Assembly: GCA_964407525.1 (NCBI GenBank)
Contig: CAYOWC010000139.1
Location: 1 to 12,009, forward strand
Reading direction: 5' to 3'
Length of the DNA stretch: 12,009 nt
From: DUZB01 sp964407525
GTDB taxonomy: Bacteria > Desulfobacterota > DSM-4660 > Desulfatiglandales > Desulfatiglandaceae
A model generated the notes under the pieces. The model did no database searches. It was not told where the DNA came from and saw only the letters and a list, made by a program, of their open reading frames with translations. Below, piece after piece: positions 5,987-12,009 of the stretch (the stretch's first letter is position 1; the number at the start of each line of letters is the position of its first letter). The position numbers were made by a program, and so were the translations under genes.

Positions 5987-6768
5987 TAGTTCATTTTCTC
6001 CTGTTCGGATTCCGATTCATCAACCTTACGGTTGAAGAAATCCTTTACGAAACGATTCTGGCTGTGATCACGCAGGTATGCAGGGTCTCCCTCCGCAATA
6101 ATTCCTTTGGATTTCTTATCTAACATAATTACCCGTTTTGCTATGGAAAAAATGCTTTGTAGTTCATGGGAAACAATCACCATAGTTGTTCCCAGGGTCC
6201 TGTTTAAATGCATGATGAGATGGTCAATCTCAGCCGAAGTTATGGGATCCAATCCCGCAGATGGTTCATCAAAAAAAAGGATCTTAGGGTTGAGCGCCAT
6301 GGCTCTTGCAAGTCCAGCCCTTTTCTTCATTCCCCCGCTCAGTTCCGATGGGAGGTGATTGCCGTACCCTTCCAGATTGACAAGGCCAAGTTTCATTTCA
6401 ACGAGGGTATCCACGGAGCTTTTTGACAGGGACGTATATTCCTTAACGGGCAGGGCCACGTTTTCTGCAATGGTCATGGAACCGAAAAGAGCCCCACTCT
6501 GGTAAAGAACCCCGACTTTCTTCAATACAGTCTGCAGTTTTTTTTCATCATACCTGGAGACTTCATGTCCATCAATACGAATCTGACCCGATCGGGGCTG
6601 AATCAAACCGATGATCGATTTCATCAAGGTGCTTTTTCCGCAACCACTCCCTCCGAGAATCACAAAAATTTCTCCTTCAAACACATCAAAGGAAATATTG
6701 TTAAGGACAACGGTATCACCGTAATTCACCTGAAGATCCCTGACCTTGATAATGGGGTTCCTTTCCAT
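5986..6768 (-). CDS. mlaF: MlaF-like ABC transporter ATPase (phospholipid transport)
   Basis: A 260-residue ATPase with all the standard motifs: Walker A GGSGCGKST (39-47), Q-loop near Q90, ABC signature LSGGMKKRAGLARA (143-156), Walker B ILFFDEPSAGLDP (163-175) and the switch histidine H201 (IVSHEL). It would power lipid movement by the MlaE permease at the cytoplasmic face. The LSGGMKKR signature and the AGLDP D-loop are typical of the Mla/Ttg2A subgroup. I choose ATG 6768, five bases after the MlaE stop; an in-frame TTG at 6783 would overlap MlaE by ten bases and has a poorly spaced ribosome site. The gene overlaps mlaD by one base. Confidence 0.95.
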   Translation of the reverse strand: MERNPIIKVRDLQVNYGDTVVLNNISFDVFEGEIFVILGGSGCGKSTLMKSIIGLIQPRSGQIRIDGHEVSRYDEKKLQTVLKKVGVLYQSGALFGSMTIAENVALPVKEYTSLSKSSVDTLVEMKLGLVNLEGYGNHLPSELSGGMKKRAGLARAMALNPKILFFDEPSAGLDPITSAEIDHLIMHLNRTLGTTMVIVSHELQSIFSIAKRVIMLDKKSKGIIAEGDPAYLRDHSQNRFVKDFFNRKVDESESEQEKMN

Positions 6769-6773
6769 TCGAC

Positions 6774-7925
6774 TTAGTCCCAATACCTTAGAATCACAGA
6801 AAACATTGAATCAGTAAAAATAATAAAAAAAAGACTGGTCACCACTGCTGATGTCGTCGCCTCGCCGACGGATGCCGCCCCACCCCTTACCTGGAAACCT
6901 CGCAGGCATCCTATCGCGGCAACAAGGGCGGCAAATACACCGCCTTTCAATACTCCCCAGAAAACATCGAAAAGCTCGAGAGTTTTGATTGTCTGGTCAA
7001 TATAGGCACCCGCGGTCAGGTCGAGCATAAAGACACCCACCAGCATGCCTCCAACGATGGCAAAAATATCTGAAAAGAGGATAAGGATAGGCACCATGAT
7101 AACGGCAGCCAGCATCTTGGGTACGACCAGAAAGCGCACAGGATCAAATCCCATGGTAAATAGAGCATCTACTTCTTCCGATATTTTCATGGTCCCAATC
7201 TCGGCGGCAAAAGAGGAACCGGACCTGCCGGCTACGATGATTGCGGTCATGATGGGACCAAGTTCCCGGGTCATGGCAAGGCTCACAAGGGAAGCCACAT
7301 AGATATTTGCACCAAATTGCTGAAGCTGAACAGACGACATGAAAGCCATGATGAGACCCAGCAGAAAACTGATCAGAGCCACAATAGGAAGTCCGTCCAC
7401 ACCAACCCGTTGCATATAAAGCAGGGTGTCATCGATTCGAATTCGCCGCGGATTGAGGAATGCCTGTCCCATGGCAAGAAATACCGATCCGACAAAAGAA
7501 ATGGCATCTTTGAGATCTGAAATATATCGAAGCGCAGCATCGCCGATGCGAAGAAAAGCACCTTGGCGCGGTGCCTTTGAAAAGGGGCGCTTCCTGCCTA
7601 AAGAATCAAACTTGAGGAGAGAAAGGGTCTGTTGGAAAGTTGTGCTGACATTTTGAAGGGCAAACGTGCCATTCTCTGCAGAAACAATTTTTTTGAGCTC
7701 CACGAGGATCAAAACCCCAAATTCATCAAGATAACTCACCTGCGAAAGGTCCACGGCAATGGATTGAGGCGGGTCTTTTTTCAGGACAGCCGTAAGATCA
7801 CGGATTACTTTTCCGGCGACGCTGGAATCCATGTTCCCTGAAAAAAGAACGGTTACCTCCCCGTCCCGGCCTCTGGAAACCTCATACATGCGCTCATCTA
7901 CGGGCAAATTCTTGCCATTCCTCAT
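6774..7925 (-). CDS. mlaE: STAS-MlaE fusion permease (phospholipid transport)
   Basis: A 383-residue inner-membrane permease with a cytoplasmic STAS domain fused to its N-terminus (about 15-105; VDLSQVSYLDEFG at 58-70). The MlaE domain follows (about 165-383): RELGPIMTAIIVAGRSGSS (220-238), AEIGTMKISEEVDAL (241-255) and the C-terminal GCLRGFQVRGGA...ATTSAVV (339-362), with five or six hydrophobic segments. The STAS part replaces the separate MlaB subunit of the enteric system, so no mlaB gene is expected here. In the STAS switch position the usual D-S-S/T-G reads D67-E-F-G70, so the serine that can be phosphorylated in SpoIIAA-type proteins is a glutamate. Its ATG overlaps the upstream stop by four bases (ATGA). 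Confidence 0.95.
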   Translation of the reverse strand: MRNGKNLPVDERMYEVSRGRDGEVTVLFSGNMDSSVAGKVIRDLTAVLKKDPPQSIAVDLSQVSYLDEFGVLILVELKKIVSAENGTFALQNVSTTFQQTLSLLKFDSLGRKRPFSKAPRQGAFLRIGDAALRYISDLKDAISFVGSVFLAMGQAFLNPRRIRIDDTLLYMQRVGVDGLPIVALISFLLGLIMAFMSSVQLQQFGANIYVASLVSLAMTRELGPIMTAIIVAGRSGSSFAAEIGTMKISEEVDALFTMGFDPVRFLVVPKMLAAVIMVPILILFSDIFAIVGGMLVGVFMLDLTAGAYIDQTIKTLELFDVFWGVLKGGVFAALVAAIGCLRGFQVRGGAASVGEATTSAVVTSLFFIIFTDSMFSVILRYWD

Positions 7926-9232
7926 CGTTCAAATTGAAACTTCTTCAAATCGCTCTCTTCTACATTGTACTGTTCTTTGAGCTTATCCATATCTATTTTA
8001 AAAAGAAGCCAGCCTAACAATTTCCCACCGTCGTTTCTCAATTCAAAAGCCATCTCCGTGTCTTTTTGCCCCATGGGGTGCCCTTGTTTTGCCCGATACA
8101 ATGTCAACACGGCATAAGGAGAATCCCCATTTTTATCGAAGTTAATTCCGCTATAACTGGCGCCGAGACTCTCTTCCACAGAAACCGCAGAATTCATAGA
8201 AACGGCTTCGAACACCTTTTTTTCCTTATCGAGCAGGATAATTTCTTTATAGGGCGCCTGTATCCCTTTCTGCATATCCACACACCCCGTCAGGATTTCC
8301 AAAGCCCCTTTTCTGTCCTCCGTTTCGAGGGGGGATATGAGTGACGATTTCAAGATGTGGTAATCCACCGCCACCCTGTCTCTAAATCCCACCTTCTGAG
8401 CATCCATAGCCTTGAACCCTTTCGAAAGGTGCGGATATCCCCAGAACAAGCCGGAGAACAAAATCCCCAAGGCAATCAGCAAAGGAATAAACCATTTTTT
8501 TATGCGACGATATTTCTTTTCCATGGACAGGATCTTCGTGACATCCCGTCCAAGAGACAGAATCCCCTGAAAATTCTGCTGTGCGTCATACATGACCGTT
8601 GTGCTGGTAGAAATCTGGCGCAGGCCTTCCGTAGGATGTTTAACGCTCAGGACTTTTTCCGTCACGGACAATTTTGAGACCACATCTTGGATGAACTCTC
8701 TATATTGGGAAGGGTTTTCGTAGATATCTTCAGAGGGCTGTAGATACATGGCATCTCCTTCCCTTCCATAAAGCCTTTCCGCATTTCTGTTCCAGGACAG
8801 GATCTTTCCTTCTTCATCTGTAATCATTACAGCATCAGGCAACTGATCACAGATTTCCTTCATTCCAAAAACAATCTGGCTTGTCTCTTTCAAGCGTTGT
8901 GCAAGAAACCGGGCAAGGACTTTCACCACTTCAGGGAATTCATTGAAAAAGCGGGGGATTTCATCCTTCGGAATACGTATCGTTTTCACTGAGCTTACGG
9001 CCTTTATTGTAGCGCTGCGTTTCTCTCCAAGGAGAAATGACATTTCGCCAAATACCGACCCTTTTTCATCTATAACCGTGATCTTTCGCCGACCTTTGAG
9101 TACGTCGAGAGTCCCTGACAAAAGAATATAGAGATCCTGGGAATCATCGCTTTCCAGAAAAAGGGTCTGCCCTTCTTCATATTCTGCCAGATACTTCTTC
9201 AGATTCGGATTGTTCAAGATATATTCTAACAT
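7922..9232 (-). CDS. Cyclic-nucleotide-binding/PAS protein with one TM helix and a C-terminal sensor-like domain
   Basis: A 436-residue protein leading the Mla-type operon. Residues 1-115 form a CAP-type cyclic-nucleotide-binding domain with the phosphate-binding cassette FGEMSFLLGEKRSATIKA (61-78; G62, E63, R72, S73). Residues 126-235 are a PAS domain (DQLPDAVMITDEEGKILSW, then SLGRDVTKI). One clear transmembrane helix follows (about 247-266, WFIPLLIALGILFSGLFWGY). The 170-residue C-terminal part (about 267-436) has a Cache-like look (GKLLGWLLFKIDMDKL) and would lie in the periplasm. There is no kinase, cyclase, HAMP or DNA-binding output domain. The stop overlaps the mlaE start by four bases (ATGA), so it is translationally coupled to the permease and may act directly on the MlaFE complex. 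The domain calls are good; the function is inferred. Confidence 0.85.
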   Translation of the reverse strand: MLEYILNNPNLKKYLAEYEEGQTLFLESDDSQDLYILLSGTLDVLKGRRKITVIDEKGSVFGEMSFLLGEKRSATIKAVSSVKTIRIPKDEIPRFFNEFPEVVKVLARFLAQRLKETSQIVFGMKEICDQLPDAVMITDEEGKILSWNRNAERLYGREGDAMYLQPSEDIYENPSQYREFIQDVVSKLSVTEKVLSVKHPTEGLRQISTSTTVMYDAQQNFQGILSLGRDVTKILSMEKKYRRIKKWFIPLLIALGILFSGLFWGYPHLSKGFKAMDAQKVGFRDRVAVDYHILKSSLISPLETEDRKGALEILTGCVDMQKGIQAPYKEIILLDKEKKVFEAVSMNSAVSVEESLGASYSGINFDKNGDSPYAVLTLYRAKQGHPMGQKDTEMAFELRNDGGKLLGWLLFKIDMDKLKEQYNVEESDLKKFQFER

Positions 9233-9310
9233 GGTTCCCGAAGATATTTAAAAGTTGAAATGATTTGAATTCGACTGAAGGCTGTGCAGGAGCATAGGTT
9301 AACAAACATC

Positions 9311-9369
9311 GGGAAGATATTCCCTTTAGGAACAAATCCAAAACATCTTGACATTCGTTCCCTTTTTTT
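9311..9369 (+). promoter_or_regulatory. Dyad-rich segment with a T-run in the divergent control region
   Basis: GGGAA-gata-TTCCC (9311-9324) is followed by an imperfect 9-bp dyad, GGAACAAAT (9329-9337) with ATTCGTTCC (9353-9361), having one mismatch and a 15-base loop, and then seven Ts (9363-9369). It looks like a terminator on the plus strand, but no plus-strand gene precedes it within 5 kb. It could block antisense transcription, or be an operator for the divergent genes. Confidence 0.3.
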
Positions 9370-9396
9370 ATATTCAATTTCATTTTTTGGCAACCT

Positions 9397-9410
9397 TTCA
9401 ATTCATTGAA
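9397..9410. promoter_or_regulatory. Palindrome TTCAAT-TC-ATTGAA, possible operator
   Basis: A perfect 6-bp inverted repeat with a 2-base centre, 101 bases before the AOR start and 165 bases before the start of the divergent CNB-PAS gene. The size and position suit a dimeric regulator, but AT-rich dyads of this length also arise by chance. Confidence 0.3.
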
Positions 9411-9431
9411 TGGTAAATAATTCTGCTTTCC

Positions 9432-9467
9432 AGACAATCGACTGAAAACGGGTTCCGTTCATTGTCT
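9432..9467 (+). promoter_or_regulatory. Nested hairpin in the AOR gene leader
   Basis: AGACAAT (9432-9438) and ATTGTCT (9461-9467) are exact inverted repeats. Between them AACGG (9447-9451) and CCGTT (9455-9459) form a second exact stem with a 3-base loop. The structure ends 43 bases before the AOR start codon, so it may lie in the 5' untranslated region or around the promoter. It does not match the molybdenum-cofactor riboswitch as I know it. An operator or an RNA hairpin are both possible. Confidence 0.4.
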
Positions 9468-9510
9468 CAAAAACCTGGTATTTGCGATAGATAAACCCCA
9501 TTGGAGAACC

Positions 9511-11691
9511 ATGGAACAGATAAAATCTTTCAGTTATGAATCCGCTCCCATTAAAAACGGTTACACAGACCAGATTCTTCGCGTAGATCTTGGATCATTG
9601 GACATATCGATTTCAGAGCTTTCCCCTGACTTCAAAAATAAGTATGTCGGTGGTAGAGGGTACGCTCTCAAATTAATCTGGGATGAAGCCACCGGAGACA
9701 CCCACTATGACAGCCCAGAAAATGTACTTGTCATGGCTAGCGGCCCACTCGGTAACGAACCAAGATTTCCCGGGAGTGGAAAATTCATCGTCGGGACCAT
9801 TTCTCCTCTGACGGATACTTTTGTTGACTCGAATATCGGTGGACATTTCGCACCCCTCCTGAAAGTAGCAGGTTTTGATGCTCTGGCTGTCACAGGGATT
9901 TCCGAAAAAGAAGTCGTTCTCGTTGTGGATGCCGACAGCAAAAAAGTCGAGATCATCGAGGCGCCTGTTTTTGATGCCGATTCCAATGAAGGCGCTCTTT
10001 CCTATGCCGAAGCCCTTTTGAAAGCGCTCAACGATGGAGAACTCAGCGAAAACCTGGCAGCCGTGAGTGCGGGGATCGGGGCAGTCAATACGCGATTTGG
10101 CATCATCAACAGCCTTTTCTACGACAAACGCCGGAACAGGCTTCGTTCCAAACAGGCAGGGCGCGGAGGGACAGGAACCGTCATGCGCCATAAAGGGCTG
10201 AAAGCGGTTGTTGTCCTTTGCGGGAATGCCAAAATCGGTGACAACCACCCTGCTGATGAAGAAGGCGTAAAGAAAGCCGGGGCGGATCTGAAAAAGGTCG
10301 TGAGCCAGTCAGATCCTAAACAACTGCGCCTGAAGAGTTGGGGAACCCCCGTGCTGGTTGAATTTATGGACAAATACCATATCCTTCCTGTAAACAACTA
10401 CCAGTACGGCCAGCACCCTGATGCCAAAGATGTCTTTGCTGAAATATTCCTCGAACGCTATTTTACGGAAAAGGTACCGGATGGTTGCTATAAAGGCTGT
10501 AACCTGGCCTGTGCTAAAGGAGCAGAACGGATTACCCTCCAATACGGGCCCCGTGCTGGAGCCACTGTCGGTATTGATGGCCCGGAATATGAGACAGCTG
10601 GAGCCGTAACGTGTATGGGGATCTTTGATCCCCAGTTCATCATGGAATATAACTGGTATTGTGATGAATATGGATTAGATACCATTTCCATGGGAGTTAC
10701 GACTTCTTTTCTTATGGAATGCTTCCAGAGAGGCTTCCTGACGAAAGAAGACGTGGGGTACGATCTCCTTTGGGGGGATAAGAACGGGGCGATTAAACTC
10801 CTCACTGAAACTGTCTATGCCACGGATTTAGGGAAAATCTGTTCCCAAGGAGTCCAGCGTGCAAAACAGTGGGTAGCAGAAACCTATGCTGCAAGAACAG
10901 GCGCCTCTCTCGATGATGGTATCGCTCAGCTGAACAAGTTTGCCATGGAGACGAAGGGGCTTGAGTTCTCCATGTATATTTCAAAGGAATCTCTGGCTCA
11001 GCAAGGGGGGTATGGTTTTGCTCTCAAAGGCCCCCAGCATGACGAAGCCTGGCTTATATTCATCGACCAGGTGCACAAAGAGATTCCCACATTCCAGATG
11101 AAAGCCGAAGCACTTAAATGGTTTCCCCTGATCAGGACATGGTTTAATGCGGTAGGTCTCTGTAAACTACCCTGGATTGATGTTCGACATCCGGCTGCGG
11201 CAGAAACGGAAAACCCTGCGCAGAATCGACCGACTCTGGAGTATTACGTGCGCTATTTTAATGCCACCACAGGCAGCAATAAAACCCTGGAAGGTATCCT
11301 GGAAGACTCTGAAAGGCTCCACCTTCTGCAGAAGCTCATCAACCTCCGACACGGTAAAGGGACGAGGGAGAGCGACAGGATACCGGTTAGAGCAATGGCT
11401 CCGGCCTTTTTGAATGAATATGAAGCCAGAAACGAATATTATGATGAGTGGGTCAAAGAACATGCCAATGGCAGGAAAATTCCAGAAGATCAGGAAGCCA
11501 GGCATGCTCTTCTCGTCGAACTACGGCAGGAAGCCTATGAGAAGTTGTGTGATGTGGTGTACGAAGCAAAAGGGTACACAAATAATAGCATTCCCCTCTT
11601 TGAGACAGTAGAAGAAATGGGTCTGCTGGATAAACAGGCAAACGCGCTTCTCAAATCCTTCGGTGTTGAAAAAAGGCTATTAGCCAATTAA
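9511..11691 (+). CDS. Aldehyde:ferredoxin oxidoreductase family protein (W/Mo-bispterin enzyme)
   Basis: A 726-residue cytoplasmic oxidoreductase of the AOR family. These enzymes use a tungsten (or molybdenum) bis-pterin and one [4Fe-4S] cluster to oxidise aldehydes or reduce acids; the BamB branch reduces benzoyl-CoA. The N-terminal AOR domain shows VGGRGYALK, SGPLGNEPRFPGSGKF and SPLTDTFVDSNIGGHFAPLL. Further on come AGRGGTGTVMRHKGLKA and GPEYETAG (357-364). The cluster ligands are probably C326, C330, C334 (CYKGCNLAC) and C551 (VGLCKLPW). The spacing C-x3-C-x3-C is one residue longer than the C-x2-C-x3-C of Pyrococcus AOR. The protein is about 120 residues longer than that enzyme, partly as a leader of about 20 residues and partly in the C-terminal domain. 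GGAG lies shortly before the ATG. A MoaD-like gene follows 11 bases downstream. The substrate is unknown; aldehyde, acid or a BamB-like aromatic role are open. Confidence 0.93.
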   Translation: MEQIKSFSYESAPIKNGYTDQILRVDLGSLDISISELSPDFKNKYVGGRGYALKLIWDEATGDTHYDSPENVLVMASGPLGNEPRFPGSGKFIVGTISPLTDTFVDSNIGGHFAPLLKVAGFDALAVTGISEKEVVLVVDADSKKVEIIEAPVFDADSNEGALSYAEALLKALNDGELSENLAAVSAGIGAVNTRFGIINSLFYDKRRNRLRSKQAGRGGTGTVMRHKGLKAVVVLCGNAKIGDNHPADEEGVKKAGADLKKVVSQSDPKQLRLKSWGTPVLVEFMDKYHILPVNNYQYGQHPDAKDVFAEIFLERYFTEKVPDGCYKGCNLACAKGAERITLQYGPRAGATVGIDGPEYETAGAVTCMGIFDPQFIMEYNWYCDEYGLDTISMGVTTSFLMECFQRGFLTKEDVGYDLLWGDKNGAIKLLTETVYATDLGKICSQGVQRAKQWVAETYAARTGASLDDGIAQLNKFAMETKGLEFSMYISKESLAQQGGYGFALKGPQHDEAWLIFIDQVHKEIPTFQMKAEALKWFPLIRTWFNAVGLCKLPWIDVRHPAAAETENPAQNRPTLEYYVRYFNATTGSNKTLEGILEDSERLHLLQKLINLRHGKGTRESDRIPVRAMAPAFLNEYEARNEYYDEWVKEHANGRKIPEDQEARHALLVELRQEAYEKLCDVVYEAKGYTNNSIPLFETVEEMGLLDKQANALLKSFGVEKRLLAN

Positions 11692-11702
11692 TAAGGAAAT
11701 CT

Positions 11703-11954
11703 ATGGAAGAATTCATCTCCGTGCAGTTCTGTGGGTCACAGCGAGCCGTAACCCGCACAAATAACGTGGTTCTACCGCTTACAGGAGAAGATCAAGTAAA
11801 AGACATTCTCAACCGGATCAATCACTCTTTTCCCGATCTTACACTGGATGAAAGAGACATTACGGTCAGTGTGAACAACGAAATGTCGAACCTTCATCAC
11901 ACCCTCAACGCCAACGACACGATAGCTTTTTTGCCCCATATAGGAGGAGGTTGA
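11703..11954 (+). CDS. MoaD/ThiS-family sulfur carrier protein
   Basis: An 83-residue ubiquitin-fold protein: VQFCGSQRAVTRT forms the first strand pair, EDQVKDILNRINHSFPDL the helix, and NDTIAFLPHIGGG the C-terminal strand and tail. The terminal Gly-Gly is where MoeB/ThiF-type enzymes adenylate and thiocarboxylate these carriers, here with a third glycine. MoaD donates the dithiolene sulfurs of molybdopterin, the cofactor of the adjacent AOR-family enzyme, so the pair fits a dedicated cofactor supply. AAGGA (11693-11697) lies five bases before the ATG, and the gap to the AOR stop is 11 bases, so the two are cotranscribed. MoaD is favoured over ThiS by the context alone; sequence similarity in this fold is low. 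Confidence 0.85.
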   Translation: MEEFISVQFCGSQRAVTRTNNVVLPLTGEDQVKDILNRINHSFPDLTLDERDITVSVNNEMSNLHHTLNANDTIAFLPHIGGG

Positions 11955-11959
11955 CGGGC

Positions 11960-12009
11960 TTGGTCCTAACGTCGGCCATTAGAGTTGTTTTCTTACTCAT
12001 AATCTTAAT
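11960..12009 (+). CDS. Possible start of a membrane protein, cut by the window end
   Basis: The 3' end of the moaD-like gene contains AGGAGGAGG (11942-11950), an unusually strong ribosome-binding site that the moaD gene itself does not need. Nine bases later TTG (11960) opens a frame that stays open to the edge and reads MVLTSAIRVVFLLIIL, a positively charged residue followed by a hydrophobic run as in an N-terminal membrane anchor. Only 16 codons are visible and the start is a rare codon, so this is tentative. Confidence 0.35.
   Translation, partial: MVLTSAIRVVFLLIIL

Noticed and set aside
6769..6783. Five-residue upstream extension of MlaF from a TTG codon
   Set aside because: It would overlap mlaE by ten bases with a ribosome site too close to the codon; ATG 6768 gives the normal MlaF N-terminus.
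9177..9437. 86-residue minus-strand frame over the CNB-PAS gene start and the divergent spacer
   Set aside because: It overlaps the supported start of the CNB-PAS gene in another frame and spans the expected promoter region; no motif.
9420..9510. Molybdenum-cofactor riboswitch in the AOR leader
   Set aside because: The leader is short and the hairpins do not resemble the multi-stem Moco motif as I know it; only simple dyads are visible.
9673..10248. 191-residue open frame on the minus strand inside the AOR gene
   Set aside because: It lies fully antisense to a well-supported gene, shows no family motif and has no good ribosome site; it is a shadow of the AOR codon pattern.

Overview
The window looks like a chromosomal segment of a Gram-negative anaerobe, most likely a Desulfobacterota (former Deltaproteobacteria) member close to Syntrophus, Smithella or the sulfate reducers. 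The reasons are a tungsten/molybdenum aldehyde:ferredoxin oxidoreductase-family gene with a MoaD-like partner, a STAS-MlaE fusion inside an Mla-type outer-membrane lipid transport operon, a stand-alone IMP cyclohydrolase, and degenerate intergenic repeats of the kind common in environmental anaerobes. GC content is moderate by eye. The taxonomic call is an inference; no rRNA or other marker gene is present.

Layout. 1-280 is non-coding and holds a 224-bp element bounded by inverted repeats, with a degenerate tandem repeat and a nested hairpin inside it. It abuts the stop codon of rsmG. 281-1627 (minus) is a two-gene unit, a LOG-family protein followed by rsmG (16S rRNA m7G527 methyltransferase). 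A divergent spacer (1628-1905) separates it from a four-gene plus-strand unit (1906-3930): a dodecin without tryptophan, an XRE-cupin regulator, a DUF1178 zinc-ribbon-like protein and the cyclohydrolase half of PurH. That unit ends at a strong intrinsic terminator (4040-4078), preceded by a weaker one.

4268-9232 (minus) is a five-gene, tightly coupled Mla-type operon. It begins with an unusual cyclic-nucleotide-binding/PAS/single-TM protein whose C-terminal domain is predicted to be periplasmic. It continues with STAS-MlaE permease, MlaF ATPase, MlaD (MCE) and an outer-membrane ABC-transport auxiliary lipoprotein. Together these would move phospholipid between the inner and outer membranes, and the first gene suggests sensory control of that process. 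The last gene is bracketed by two degenerate copies of a GC-box intergenic repeat.

9233-9510 is a divergent control region rich in dyads. 9511-11954 (plus) holds a 726-residue AOR-family oxidoreductase and a MoaD/ThiS-like protein ending in Gly-Gly-Gly, probably a catalytic subunit with a dedicated pterin-cofactor sulfur carrier. A strong Shine-Dalgarno then precedes the start of a probable membrane protein cut off by the window end.

The items I would look at first are the CNB-PAS-TM protein leading the lipid-transport operon, the AOR paralogue with a C-x3-C-x3-C cluster motif, the palindromic element after rsmG, and the tryptophan-less dodecin. No CRISPR array, tRNA, rRNA, transposase or phage gene was seen.
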